From positions 1 to 32,299 of the forward strand of contig CALJUR010000078.1 in NCBI GenBank assembly GCA_937975765.1: a stretch of 32,299 nucleotides of DNA, given 5' to 3'. This document shows, in pieces, positions 1 through 8,138 of this stretch. Numbering within the stretch: position 1 is the stretch's first letter; each line of letters starts with the position of its first letter. The position numbers and the translations under genes are program-made. The stretch is from an uncultured Myxococcales bacterium (GTDB lineage: Bacteria > Myxococcota_A > UBA9042 > DTJE01). The notes under the pieces were generated by a model. The model had not been told where the DNA came from. It saw nothing but the letters and a program-made list of their open reading frames with translations, and did not search any database.

Positions 1-46
1 AGATCGTATTCGGTGACTGGAGTTCAGACGTGTGCTCTTCCGATCT
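1..46 (+). other. Unclipped Illumina adapter with index (sequencing artefact)
   Basis: Bases 13-46 are the standard Illumina TruSeq read-2 adapter, beginning GTGACTGGAGTTCAGACGTG and ending at the CGATCT of bases 41-46. Bases 1-4 (AGAT) match the end of the P7 flow-cell arm, and bases 5-12 (CGTATTCG) sit where an 8-base i7 index belongs. Genomic sequence therefore starts at about base 47. Any open frame or motif reaching into 1-46 is not biological, and the region upstream of argR is missing. Confidence 0.97.
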
Positions 47-52
47 CGCAGA

Positions 53-65
53 TATATATGCGCAT
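53..65 (+). promoter_or_regulatory. Possible argR operon -10 box and operator-like palindrome
   Basis: An AT-rich patch stands out from its GC-rich surroundings: TATATA at 53-58, which could be a -10 box, followed directly by the 8-base palindrome ATGCGCAT at 58-65. It lies about 45 bases upstream of the argR start, where autoregulation by ArgR would be expected. It does not closely match the classical ARG box, and the -35 region is lost to the adapter, so this is a positional guess. Confidence 0.3.
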
Positions 66-109
66 TTCTGGCGGGGTTCGGTGGCCCGCCGCAGCGAGGA
101 GACGCGAAG

Positions 110-580
110 ATGCCCGTTCGCGACGAGCAGTGGGAGGCGCGCCAGGACACGATCCGGCAGATCCTGGCGAAGCGGGTGATCCGCACCCAGGGCCAGTTGC
201 TGGACACCTTGCGGCAGCGGGGGTTCGAGGTGACCCAGTCCAGCGTGTCCCGGGACCTGGCCGACCTGAAGGCGGCGAAGGTGGACGGACGCTACCGGAC
301 GGCCGAGGCGCTGGAGCCCACCCTTCCGGGCGGCGAACTGCGCGAGGTCTCGGCGTCGATCCTGCGCGTCCATCCCGCCGGCCCGAACCTGCTGGTCGTC
401 CACACTCCTCCCGGCCGGGCGACGCTGGTGGCCGTGGCCCTGGACCTTGCCGGTTGGCCGCAGATGGTCGGCTGCATCGCGGGGGACGACACGGTCTTCC
501 TCGCCACCGACGGGAAGGGCGCGCAGGACGTGTTGAAGAAGCGGATCGAGCGGATCCTGGAAGAGGCGGGACATGCATGA
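110..580 (+). CDS. argR: Arginine repressor ArgR
   Basis: A 156-residue protein of normal ArgR length. The N-terminal winged helix-turn-helix (about residues 10-60) includes TQSSVSRDLADL at 42-53, with the family's Ser-Arg pair at 47-48 in the recognition helix. The C-terminal oligomerisation and arginine-sensing domain carries GDDT at 125-128, the aspartate pair that binds L-arginine in known ArgR hexamers. The ATG at 110 was chosen because AGGAG (97-101) lies 8 bases upstream; longer versions of the frame run into the adapter. The gene heads the arginine operon and overlaps argG by 8 bases. It should repress its own operon in response to arginine, although some ArgR proteins also activate catabolism genes. 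Confidence 0.93.
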   Translation: MPVRDEQWEARQDTIRQILAKRVIRTQGQLLDTLRQRGFEVTQSSVSRDLADLKAAKVDGRYRTAEALEPTLPGGELREVSASILRVHPAGPNLLVVHTPPGRATLVAVALDLAGWPQMVGCIAGDDTVFLATDGKGAQDVLKKRIERILEEAGHA

Positions 581-1778
581 TCCGATCGTGCTGGCCTTCA
601 GCGGGGGCCTGGATACGTCGTTCCTGGTGCCATGGCTGGCCGAGCGTCACGAGCGGCCCGTCGTGACGGTGACCGTGGACACGGGCGGCCTGGACGGGGC
701 GGCCCGCGCGTCGCTGCAGGAGCGATCGAGGGCGCTGGGGGCGGCGCGGCACGTGCGGGTGGACGCGAGGGCGGCGTTCTTCGACGAGACGCTGTCCTAC
801 CTGGTGATGGGCAACGTGCTGCGCGGGCACCTGTACCCGTTGTGCGTCGGCGCCGAGAGGACGCTGCAGGCCCGGAAGGTCGCGGAGGTGGCCCGGGAAC
901 TGGGCGCGTGGGCGGTGGCTCACGGCTCGACGGCGGCCGGCAACGACCAGGTGCGGTTCGAGGTCGCCCTGCGGGTGCTGGCTCCCGGCATGGAAGTCCT
1001 GGCGCCGGTACGGGACCAGGGCTTCACGCGCGAGTTCGAGGCGGGTTTCCTGCGCGATCGGGGCCACGAGATGCCGGCGTCGAAGGCCGCCTACTCGATC
1101 AACCGCGGCCTGTGGGGCTGCACCATCGGCGGGGCGGAGACCACCGACACGGTGGAGCCGCTGCCGGAGTCGGCCTGGGTGCTGACGAAGGGGGCCTTCG
1201 ATGTTCCGAGGACGCCCGAGACGCACGTGCTGTCGTTCGAGAAGGGGCGGCCCGTCGCCATCGACGGCGAGGCGATGCCGGCCGTCGCGCTGGTCGAGCG
1301 GCTGGACGCGCTGGCGGCGCCGTTCGGGATCGGGCGCGGGATCCACCTGGGCGACACGATCTTCGGCCTGAAGGGGCGAGTGGCCTTCGAGGCGCCGGCG
1401 GCGACGGTGCTGGTGACGGCGCACCGCGAACTGGAGAAGCTGGTGCTGACCGCCCGCCAGCAGCGGGTGAAGGACCAGGTCGCGGTCCTGTACGGCGACC
1501 TGGTGCACGAGGCCCTGTCGCTGGAGCCCGCCTGCCGGGACATCGAGGCGCTGTTCCGGTCGTCCCAGCAGCGCGTCCGTGGCGACGTGCGCGTGCGGTT
1601 CCAGCCGGGCCTCGCGTTCGTCGAGGGCGTGTCGTCGCCGCACTCGCTGAAGGCGGCGTCCCGCGGGGTCTACGGCGAGGCCGCCGGGGAATGGACCGCG
1701 GCGGATGCCCGGGGGTTCGCCCGGATGCTGGCGATCCCGTCGATGCTTCACGCGCGTGCCGCGAAGGAGGTCCGGTGA
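573..1778 (+). CDS. argG: Argininosuccinate synthase
   Basis: A 401-residue cytoplasmic enzyme that condenses citrulline and aspartate with ATP to give argininosuccinate, AMP and pyrophosphate. The N-terminal PP-loop SGGLDTS is at residues 10-16, and GNDQVRFE, part of the substrate-binding core, is at 123-130. The residues just before that motif are GSTAA rather than the common GxTGK form. From memory, the divergent Xanthomonas-type ArgG also lacks this lysine, which fits the acylornithine-type pathway predicted for the operon. The C-terminal half (about 190-401) has the expected synthetase fold motifs, such as GDTIFGLKGR at 260-269. The ATG at 573 lies inside the end of argR, so translation is coupled. 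Identity is secure; the subfamily assignment is from memory. Confidence 0.95.
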   Translation: MHDPIVLAFSGGLDTSFLVPWLAERHERPVVTVTVDTGGLDGAARASLQERSRALGAARHVRVDARAAFFDETLSYLVMGNVLRGHLYPLCVGAERTLQARKVAEVARELGAWAVAHGSTAAGNDQVRFEVALRVLAPGMEVLAPVRDQGFTREFEAGFLRDRGHEMPASKAAYSINRGLWGCTIGGAETTDTVEPLPESAWVLTKGAFDVPRTPETHVLSFEKGRPVAIDGEAMPAVALVERLDALAAPFGIGRGIHLGDTIFGLKGRVAFEAPAATVLVTAHRELEKLVLTARQQRVKDQVAVLYGDLVHEALSLEPACRDIEALFRSSQQRVRGDVRVRFQPGLAFVEGVSSPHSLKAASRGVYGEAAGEWTAADARGFARMLAIPSMLHARAAKEVR

Positions 1779-2857
1779 GGACGGTGTACCTGGACAAGAT
1801 CGGTTCGGTGACGCTGAACTGCCGGCTGTCGCGCGAGGTCCGCGTGTCGGACGAGATCCCGGCGGTCGAGGGCGGCGTAGTGGCGGTGCGGGTGCTGACG
1901 TCCAAGGGGACCTACAACCAGCTGGAACTGCCGTCGGGCCGGTTCTCGAAGGTCAAGAGCGGGGACGTGGCGGCGGTGGTGCTGGGGCACCGGAAGGCGC
2001 TGTTCGGATACTCGGGGCACGTGCCGGAATCGGTGCGCCCGGGCGACCGGCTGCAACTGCTGAACCTGGGCGGCGTGCTGGGTGTCTGCGACAGCGTCAA
2101 CCCGGACTACGGCGAGCCGTTTCAGTGCGAGGTGCTGGGGCAGGTGCTGGCGTTCCCGTACCTGGCCCAGCGCATCGGCGTGCCGGCCCACATCCGGCAG
2201 GGGGCGATCCCGCTGTCGGACCGGCTGGAGACGAGGGACGTGCCGGTCGTCGCGATCGTCGGCAGCAGCATGAACGCGGGCAAGACCGCGGCCGCGTGCG
2301 CGCTGGTCCAGGCCTTCACCCACAAGGGATACCAGGTCGCCGCCGCGAAGGCGACGGGGGTGTCCCTGCGGCGGGACATCCTGGCCATGGAGGACGCGGG
2401 GGCGCGCCGCACGATGCTGTTCACGGACCTGGGCATCGTCACGACGACCGCCGAGGTGGCGCCGCAGTCGGCCCGCACGCTGCTGACCGAACTGGCGACG
2501 GGCGCGCCGGACCTGGTCGTGCTGGAACTGGGCGACGGCCTGCTGGGCCTGTACGGCGTGGACGCGATCCTGGACGACCCGGGCCTGCGGGCGTCGTTCA
2601 AGGCGGTGGTGCTGGCGGCCAGCGACCCGGTGGCGGCGTGGGGCGGCGTGCAACTGCTGCGGGACCGCCACGGCCTGCGGACCGACGTGGTGACCGGGCC
2701 GGCGACCGACAACGACGCGGGGACGGTGCTGGTCCAGCGGCAGACCGGGGTGCCGGGCCGCAACGCGCGGTCGGACCCGGGGGGGCTGGCGGACGTGGTG
2801 CTGTCGGCGCTGGGGCTGCCGGCCGCGAAGCCGGGTTCGGCGGGGGGGACGGCGTGA
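1775..2857 (+). CDS. Uncharacterised P-loop NTPase within the arginine operon
   Basis: I do not recognise a named function. The 360-residue product has an N-terminal, probably beta-rich domain (about 1-150) with many Gly-Val-Leu strands. A P-loop domain follows, with Walker A GSSMNAGKT at 163-171 and a Walker B-like hydrophobic strand, PDLVVLELGDG, at 245-255. The loop and its surroundings resemble the dethiobiotin synthetase / CobQ / MobB branch of SIMIBI NTPases more than AAA+ proteins. No signal peptide or membrane segment is visible. The GTG start at 1775 overlaps the argG stop as GTGA, with AAGGAGG at 1764-1770; a GTG at 1784 is an alternative. The stop overlaps the argC start in the same way. 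This tight coupling suggests a role in arginine synthesis or its control, which is inference. Confidence 0.85.
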   Translation: MRTVYLDKIGSVTLNCRLSREVRVSDEIPAVEGGVVAVRVLTSKGTYNQLELPSGRFSKVKSGDVAAVVLGHRKALFGYSGHVPESVRPGDRLQLLNLGGVLGVCDSVNPDYGEPFQCEVLGQVLAFPYLAQRIGVPAHIRQGAIPLSDRLETRDVPVVAIVGSSMNAGKTAAACALVQAFTHKGYQVAAAKATGVSLRRDILAMEDAGARRTMLFTDLGIVTTTAEVAPQSARTLLTELATGAPDLVVLELGDGLLGLYGVDAILDDPGLRASFKAVVLAASDPVAAWGGVQLLRDRHGLRTDVVTGPATDNDAGTVLVQRQTGVPGRNARSDPGGLADVVLSALGLPAAKPGSAGGTA

Positions 2858-3927
2858 ACGGCGAGGCCCGGGTGCCGGTGATCGTGCTGGGGGGCAGCGG
2901 CTACGTGGCCGGGGAGTGCCTGCGGCTGCTGCTGGGGCACCCCTCGCTGGACGTCGAGTCCGTGGTGTCGTCGACGCAGGATGGCGTCCCGGTGACGGCG
3001 GCGTTCCCGCACCTGGCGGGGACCGCGGCGGACGGCTGGACGTTCGAGGCGATGGACACGGCGCTGTCGCGCCTGCGGGGAGGCCGCACGGTCGGCGTGC
3101 TGGCGGCGACCCCCCACGGGGCGACCGCGGCGCTGCTGGACCGGGTGCTGTCCGCGGCCGCGGCCGCAGGCACCGACGCGCGGGTGGTGGACCTGTCGGC
3201 GGACTTCCGGTACCGGGACGCGGCCGCGTACCAGGCGGTCTACGGGCACGCGCACGGCGCACCGGGCCGGCTGGACCTGTTCGCGTGCGGGGTGCCCGAG
3301 CATGTCGAAGGAACACCCGCGCGGCACGCATCGCATCCGGGCTGCTTCACGACCGCGGTCGTGCTGGCAGCCTGGCCGTTCCTTCGTGCGGGGCGGGTGG
3401 AGCCGGAGGTCTTCGCGTCCTGCGTGACCGGCAGTTCGGGCAGCGGGCGCACGCCGTCTGCCGCGACACACCATCCCGAGCGGCACGCCGACCTGCGCGC
3501 CTACTCGCCGCTGGCGCACCGGCACGAACCCGAGATGCGGCGGCTGCTGGCGGCGGCGAACGGCGGGGTCGAGCCGGACGTGCAGTTCGTGCCGCACTCC
3601 GGGCCGTTCGTGCGGGGGATCCACGCGACGGTGCGGATGACACTGAAGGAGCCGGGGACCGCCGACGAACTGGCGGCGCTGGCGTCGGCGGCCTATGCCG
3701 GCAGCGCGTTCGTGCGGACCGGCACGACGCCGCCCCGGATGGCCGAGGTGGCCGGCACGAACCGGGCGCGGCTGGGCATCGCGGCCCGCGGCAGGACGCT
3801 GGTGGTGACGTCCGTCATCGACAACCTGGTGAAGGGCGCGGCCGGCGGCGGGATCCAGTGGCTGAACCGGCTGATGGGATGGCCGGAGGACCGGGGCCTG
3901 GCGGTCCCGGGACCGGGGTGGTTCTGA
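2854..3927 (+). CDS. argC: N-acetyl-gamma-glutamyl-phosphate reductase
   Basis: A 357-residue NADPH-dependent reductase that converts N-acylglutamyl-phosphate to the semialdehyde, the third step of the acylated ornithine branch. The Rossmann loop GGSGYVAGE is at residues 13-21. The catalytic cysteine is C164 in HPGCFTTA, the counterpart of the family's NPGCYxTA. A conserved histidine lies in VPHSGPFVRGIH (246-257). The motif SGSGRTPS (195-202) corresponds to the SGxSGAGR loop. The GTG start at 2854 overlaps the preceding stop as GTGA; there is no independent ribosome site of note, so expression is probably coupled. The next gene starts one base before this one's stop codon ends. Whether the acyl group is acetyl or succinyl cannot be told from this protein. 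Confidence 0.93.
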   Translation: MNGEARVPVIVLGGSGYVAGECLRLLLGHPSLDVESVVSSTQDGVPVTAAFPHLAGTAADGWTFEAMDTALSRLRGGRTVGVLAATPHGATAALLDRVLSAAAAAGTDARVVDLSADFRYRDAAAYQAVYGHAHGAPGRLDLFACGVPEHVEGTPARHASHPGCFTTAVVLAAWPFLRAGRVEPEVFASCVTGSSGSGRTPSAATHHPERHADLRAYSPLAHRHEPEMRRLLAAANGGVEPDVQFVPHSGPFVRGIHATVRMTLKEPGTADELAALASAAYAGSAFVRTGTTPPRMAEVAGTNRARLGIAARGRTLVVTSVIDNLVKGAAGGGIQWLNRLMGWPEDRGLAVPGPGWF

Positions 3928-5084
3928 TGGGCAACGCAACGGGGACAGGCGGGGCGTCCGCGCTGCTGGACGTGTTCGCGACGATCGACGTGGAACCGAT
4001 GTCGGGCGCGGGGGTGACGATCGTCGCCGCGGACGGCCGCGAGTACCTGGACTTCTACGGCGGCCACGCGGTGGCGGCCCTGGGGTACGGGCACCCGCGC
4101 CTGCTGGAAGCGCTGGAGAGGCAGGCGCGCACGCTGCTCTTCCAGAGCAACCTGGTGCCGCTGGCGGTGCGCGAGCGGGCGGCGAGGGCTCTTCTGGGCT
4201 TCGCGCCGGACGGCTTCGACCGTGTCTTCTTCGTGAACTCGGGCGCCGAGGCGAACGAGAACGCCCTGCGGATCGCGTTCCGGGCGACGCGGCGTCCCGT
4301 CGTGGTGGCGGTCGAGGGGGCGTTCCACGGGCGCACCGCGGCCGCGGCGGCGATCACGGCGGGGGCGGAGGCCTGGAACGGGTTCCCGGGCCAGCCGTTC
4401 GAGGTGCGCCGGGTGCCGTTCGACGACGTCGACGCGATGGAGGCGGCGGTGCGGGACGACGTGGCGGCGGTCATCGCCGAGCCGGTGCAGGGCGTGGCCG
4501 GGGCCCGCGCGATGTCCCGGGAGTTCCTGCAGGCGGCGCGCGACGCGACGGCCGCCAGCGGCAGCCTGCTGGTCTTCGACGAGGTGCAGTGCGGGATGGG
4601 CCGTACCGGCTGGCCGTTCGCGGCCCAGGCGCTGGGCGTGACGCCGGACCTGCTGACGACGGCGAAGGGGCTGGCGGGCGGCTTCCCGGCCGGCGCGGTG
4701 CTGGTGCCGGAGCGGCTGGCGCGCGGGATCCGCCGCGGGGACCTGGGGTCGACGTTCGGCGGAGGCCCGATGGCGTGCGCGATGATCGAGGCGGTCGTCG
4801 CCGCCATCCGGGACGAGGACCTGCTGGCGAACGTGCGCCGCCTGTCGGCGCGGATCGCCAGCGAGTGCGTTCGCGGCCCGGTGGCCGGCGTGCAGGGGCT
4901 GGGCTTCCTGCTGGGCCTGCGCACGACGCGGCCGGCGACGGCGGTTCTGAAGGATCTGCGCGCCCGGGGGATCCTGGCCGGGGGCAGCCGCGACCCGAAC
5001 GTGGTCCGGCTGCTGCCGCCGCTGGTGCTGCAGGATGCCCACGTGGACCGGTTGGCGCAGGCCCTTTCGGAGATTCCCGCATGA
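3927..5084 (+). CDS. argD: N-acetylornithine aminotransferase (class III, PLP)
   Basis: A 385-residue PLP enzyme that transfers an amino group from glutamate to the N-acylated semialdehyde, giving N-acylornithine. The class III signature is clear: NSGAEANE at 104-111, FDEVQCGMGRTG at 217-228 with the cofactor-binding Asp218, and Schiff-base lysine K247 in TTAKGLAGGFPAGA. The length is normal for ArgD (about 380-400). The ATG start at 3927 overlaps the argC stop as TGATG. Members of this family often also serve lysine biosynthesis (DapC activity), and the succinyl form AstC is very similar, but the operon context points to arginine synthesis. Confidence 0.92.
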   Translation: MGNATGTGGASALLDVFATIDVEPMSGAGVTIVAADGREYLDFYGGHAVAALGYGHPRLLEALERQARTLLFQSNLVPLAVRERAARALLGFAPDGFDRVFFVNSGAEANENALRIAFRATRRPVVVAVEGAFHGRTAAAAAITAGAEAWNGFPGQPFEVRRVPFDDVDAMEAAVRDDVAAVIAEPVQGVAGARAMSREFLQAARDATAASGSLLVFDEVQCGMGRTGWPFAAQALGVTPDLLTTAKGLAGGFPAGAVLVPERLARGIRRGDLGSTFGGGPMACAMIEAVVAAIRDEDLLANVRRLSARIASECVRGPVAGVQGLGFLLGLRTTRPATAVLKDLRARGILAGGSRDPNVVRLLPPLVLQDAHVDRLAQALSEIPA

Positions 5085-6094
5085 AGGACTACCTGGACCT
5101 CTCGGACCTGTCGGACGACCGGCTGGAGGCGGTGCTGGAACGCGCGCGCCGGCTGGAGGCGAACCCGCTGGGCGAGGCGCTGCGGGGCCGAACGGTCGGG
5201 CTGCTGTTCCTGAACCCGTCCGTGCGAACGCTGGCGTCGATGCAGGCCGCGGTGATGCACCAGGGGGGCCGCTCGTTCGTGATCACGCCCGGGTCCGGCT
5301 CGTGGAAGATGGAGACGCAAGACGGCGCGGTGATGGATGGCGAGGCCGCCGAGCACGTCCGGGAGGCGATCCCGGTGCTGGCGCAATACGCCGACCTGCT
5401 GGCGGTCCGCTGCTTCGCCGAGGGGAAGGACCTGGCGACCGACCTCGCGGACGGCCTGATCCGCACGATGGCCTCGCTGTGCCCGAAGCCGTTCGTCAAC
5501 CTGGAGTCGGCCCGCGCGCACCCGTGCCAGGCGCTGGGCGACTGGAAGACCCTGGACGACCTGGACATCCCGCGCCGCGGCGGCAGGTTCGTGCTGTCCT
5601 GGGCGTGGCACCCGAAGGCGCTGCCGTACGCGGTGCCGGCCTCTACCCTGGAGATGGCGGCCCGGCGCGGCATGGACGTGACGGTCCTGCGGCCCGACGG
5701 CTGGGCGCTGCCGGGCGAGGTGATGCGCCGGGCGCGAGCCATCGCGGCCGCGTCGGGGGCGTCGATCCGCGAGACGTCCGACCGGGCCCAGGCGATGGAC
5801 GGGGCCCACGTGCTGTACGCGAAGTCCTGGTCGTCACCGGACCTCTACGGCCGCCCGGCCCCGGAAGCGGCGGCGCGAGCGGGCCTGCGCGACGAGTGGT
5901 GCGTCCGCGAGTCGTGGTTCGCCACGGCCCGGCCCGACGCGAGGTTCCTGCACTGCCTTCCCGTGCGGCGGAACGTGAAGGTGGCGGACGAGATCCTGGA
6001 CGGTCCCCGGAGCGAGGTGATTCGCGAGGCCGGGAACCGGATGCATGCGCAGAAGGCGCTGTTGATCGAACTGCTGGGAGGCCAATCGACATGA
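5081..6094 (+). CDS. argF': N-acylornithine carbamoyltransferase (acetyl- or succinyl-ornithine type)
   Basis: A 337-residue transcarbamylase. HPCQ (147-150) and HCLPVRRN (291-298) are the family's ornithine-side motifs. The segments MDGEAAEH (85-92) and WAWHPKALPYAVP (174-186) match the acetylornithine/succinylornithine enzymes (AOTCase, SOTCase) rather than ordinary OTCase. The specificity site, Glu92 in Xanthomonas AOTCase and Pro90 in Bacteroides SOTCase as I remember them, is Ala90 here. MHAQKAL (321-327) keeps a lysine, K325, that aligns with the carboxylated Lys302 of AOTCase and is absent from the Bacteroides enzyme, which leans toward acetylornithine. The carbamoyl-phosphate loop reads SVRTLAS (47-53) in place of SxRTRxS. 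ATGA overlap with argD. The class is secure; the acyl substrate is not. Confidence 0.88.
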   Translation: MKDYLDLSDLSDDRLEAVLERARRLEANPLGEALRGRTVGLLFLNPSVRTLASMQAAVMHQGGRSFVITPGSGSWKMETQDGAVMDGEAAEHVREAIPVLAQYADLLAVRCFAEGKDLATDLADGLIRTMASLCPKPFVNLESARAHPCQALGDWKTLDDLDIPRRGGRFVLSWAWHPKALPYAVPASTLEMAARRGMDVTVLRPDGWALPGEVMRRARAIAAASGASIRETSDRAQAMDGAHVLYAKSWSSPDLYGRPAPEAAARAGLRDEWCVRESWFATARPDARFLHCLPVRRNVKVADEILDGPRSEVIREAGNRMHAQKALLIELLGGQST

Positions 6095-7041
6095 CCGGAC
6101 CCTACGATCCCGACGCGGGGATCCTGGGCCTGCGGCGGGCGCTGCCGTACCTGCGCCTGTACCGTGGGCGGACGTTCGTGGTGAAGGCGGGCGGCGCGCT
6201 GTGCAGCCAGCGCGACGCGTTGCAGGACATCGCCGAGCAGGTCGGCGTGCTGCGCGAACTGGGCATCAAGGTCGTGGTGGTGCACGGCGGCGGCCCGCAG
6301 ACGACGGAGATGTCGGCGCGCCTGGGCATCGCGACGACCTTCGTGGCCGGTCGTCGCGTGACGTCGGACGAGGCGCTGGACGTGGCGGTGATGACGCTGA
6401 ACGGCACCGTCAACACCGCGTTCCTGGCGGCCTTCCGGGCGGCGGAGGTGCCCGCCATCGGCCTGTCCGGCGTGGACGCCGGCCAGATCAAGGTCCGGCG
6501 ACGTCCCCCCCGCGAGATGGAGGTGGACGGCATCCCCACCACGATCGACTTCGGGCGGGTGGGCGACGTGGTGTCGCTGGACCCGGCGCCGCTGTTCCGG
6601 CTGCTGGAGTCGGGCTTCGTGCCCGTGGTCAGCCCGCTGTCCGCGGACGACTCCGGCCAGGTCCTGAACGTCAACGCCGACACGGTGGCGGCGCTGATCG
6701 CGCGCACGCTGGGCGCCGAGAAGCTGTTCTTCCTGACCGACACCCCCGGGCTGCTGGAGCAGGCCGCCGATCCCTCCTCGCTGGTCTCCTTCGTGGATCT
6801 GGCCGGCATCGACGCGATGAAGGCCCGCGGGGCCATCGCCGGCGGCATGCTGCCCAAGGTGGAGGCGGCCCGGGAGGCGCTGACGCAGGGCGTGGGCCGG
6901 GTGCACCTGGTGGGGTGGCGCAGCCCGTCCGGCATCCTGCGGGAGGTCTTCACCAACGTGGGGGCCGGCACGCTGGTCGTGCGCGACGCCCGCGAACTGA
7001 GGCCGGCCGAGTCGCGTCCCGACGAGGATGTCACGCCATGA
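6091..7041 (+). CDS. argB: Acetylglutamate kinase
   Basis: A 316-residue amino-acid kinase that phosphorylates N-acylglutamate, usually the committed and feedback-regulated step. Motifs in order: VVKAGGA (30-36) for phosphate binding, VVVHGGGPQ (62-70) for the glycine-rich loop, LNVNADTVAALIA (192-204) around the substrate carboxylates, the ATP-site segment KLFFLTDTPGLL (211-222), and GGMLPKVEAA (251-260) with the catalytic lysine K256. The N-terminal extension of about 25 residues before the first strand resembles the helix that makes hexameric NAGK arginine-sensitive, so arginine feedback is plausible but inferred. The start ATG overlaps the preceding TGA as ATGA, and the stop overlaps argE. 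Confidence 0.94.
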   Translation: MTGPYDPDAGILGLRRALPYLRLYRGRTFVVKAGGALCSQRDALQDIAEQVGVLRELGIKVVVVHGGGPQTTEMSARLGIATTFVAGRRVTSDEALDVAVMTLNGTVNTAFLAAFRAAEVPAIGLSGVDAGQIKVRRRPPREMEVDGIPTTIDFGRVGDVVSLDPAPLFRLLESGFVPVVSPLSADDSGQVLNVNADTVAALIARTLGAEKLFFLTDTPGLLEQAADPSSLVSFVDLAGIDAMKARGAIAGGMLPKVEAAREALTQGVGRVHLVGWRSPSGILREVFTNVGAGTLVVRDARELRPAESRPDEDVTP

Positions 7042-8138
7042 CCGACGACGCGCTGCTGGCCTTCCACCGGTTGCTGGTCGCGACCCCCTCGGTGTCCGGG
7101 GACGAGGGCGCCGCGGCCGCGAAGGCCGGGGAGGCGTTGCGCGCGCGGGGCGTCGAGCCGGTCCGGGTCGGCGACAGCGTGTGGGCGGTGACGGGCCGGG
7201 CCGGGCCGGTGCTGGTGCTGGACAGCCACCTGGACACGGTGCCGCCGTCCCCGGGCTGGACGATGGCGCCGTGGACCCCGCTGGTCATCGACGGACGCGT
7301 GCACGGGCTGGGCAGCAACGACGCCAAGGCCTGTGTGGCGGGGATGATGGCGGCCTTCCTGCGGATCCACGCCGCGGGCGGGTTGCCGGGCGCGCGCCTG
7401 GTGCTGGCGCTGGCCGCCGGGGAGGAGACCTCCGGCCACGGGTCCGCCGAGTTGCGGGCGGCGCTGGACGGCGCCGGCCTGCACCCCGCGGCGGCGGTGA
7501 TCGGCGAGCCGACGGGCCTGGACGTGTCGGTGTCCCAGAAGGGGCTGCTGATCCTGGAACTGCGGGCGAAGGGGCAGTCCTGCCACGCGGCGCACGGACG
7601 GGCCCTGGGGGTGACCAACGCGCTGCGGCAACTGGCCCGGGACCTCGTCGCGCTGGACGCGGCAGACCTGGGCCCGGAGGACCCGGGGCTGGGGCCGGTG
7701 ACGCTGGAGCCGACCGAGGTTCGGGGGGGGATCGCGCGCAACGTGATCCCGGGCGAAGCGACCTGCGTGCTGGACGTCCGCACGAACCCCTCCCGGACGC
7801 ACGAGGCCCTGGTGGCGAGGCTGCGCGGGGTCGTCCGGTCCGAACTGGCGGTGCTGAGCGACCGGCTGGTCCCGTGCGCCGTGGACCCGGCGGACCCGCT
7901 GGTGGCGGCGGCGCTGGCGGCCCGCCCGGGGGCGAAGGCGTTCGCGTCGCGCGGGGTGTCCGACTGGGTGTGGTTCCGGGACGTTCCCGCCGTGAAGGCC
8001 GGTCCGGGGCGCACCGAACGTTCGCACACGGCCGACGAGTTCGTGCTGGAATCCGAGGTGCGGGACGGGGCCCGCTTCTACGAGGCGCTGGCCCGGGGCT
8101 GGGCGGCGGGGCTGGCCGGCCGGGGGAGGGCGCCATGA
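7038..8138 (+). CDS. argE: M20 deacylase, probable N-acetylcitrulline/N-acetylornithine deacetylase
   Basis: A 366-residue M20-family metallopeptidase. Probable di-metal ligands and catalytic residues are H64 and D66 (DSHLDT, 62-67), bridging D95 in GSNDAK, catalytic E129 with metal ligand E130 (AGEETSGHG), E157 in GEPT, and H330 in RSHTADEF. The dimerisation lid domain spans about 165-280. ArgE, DapE and LysK are hard to tell apart by motif. Its place between argB and argH, in an operon with an acylornithine transcarbamylase and without argJ, points to hydrolysis of N-acylcitrulline to citrulline. DapE-like activity remains possible. The start overlaps argB as ATGA, and the stop overlaps argH in the same way. 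Confidence 0.87.
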   Translation: MTDDALLAFHRLLVATPSVSGDEGAAAAKAGEALRARGVEPVRVGDSVWAVTGRAGPVLVLDSHLDTVPPSPGWTMAPWTPLVIDGRVHGLGSNDAKACVAGMMAAFLRIHAAGGLPGARLVLALAAGEETSGHGSAELRAALDGAGLHPAAAVIGEPTGLDVSVSQKGLLILELRAKGQSCHAAHGRALGVTNALRQLARDLVALDAADLGPEDPGLGPVTLEPTEVRGGIARNVIPGEATCVLDVRTNPSRTHEALVARLRGVVRSELAVLSDRLVPCAVDPADPLVAAALAARPGAKAFASRGVSDWVWFRDVPAVKAGPGRTERSHTADEFVLESEVRDGARFYEALARGWAAGLAGRGRAP

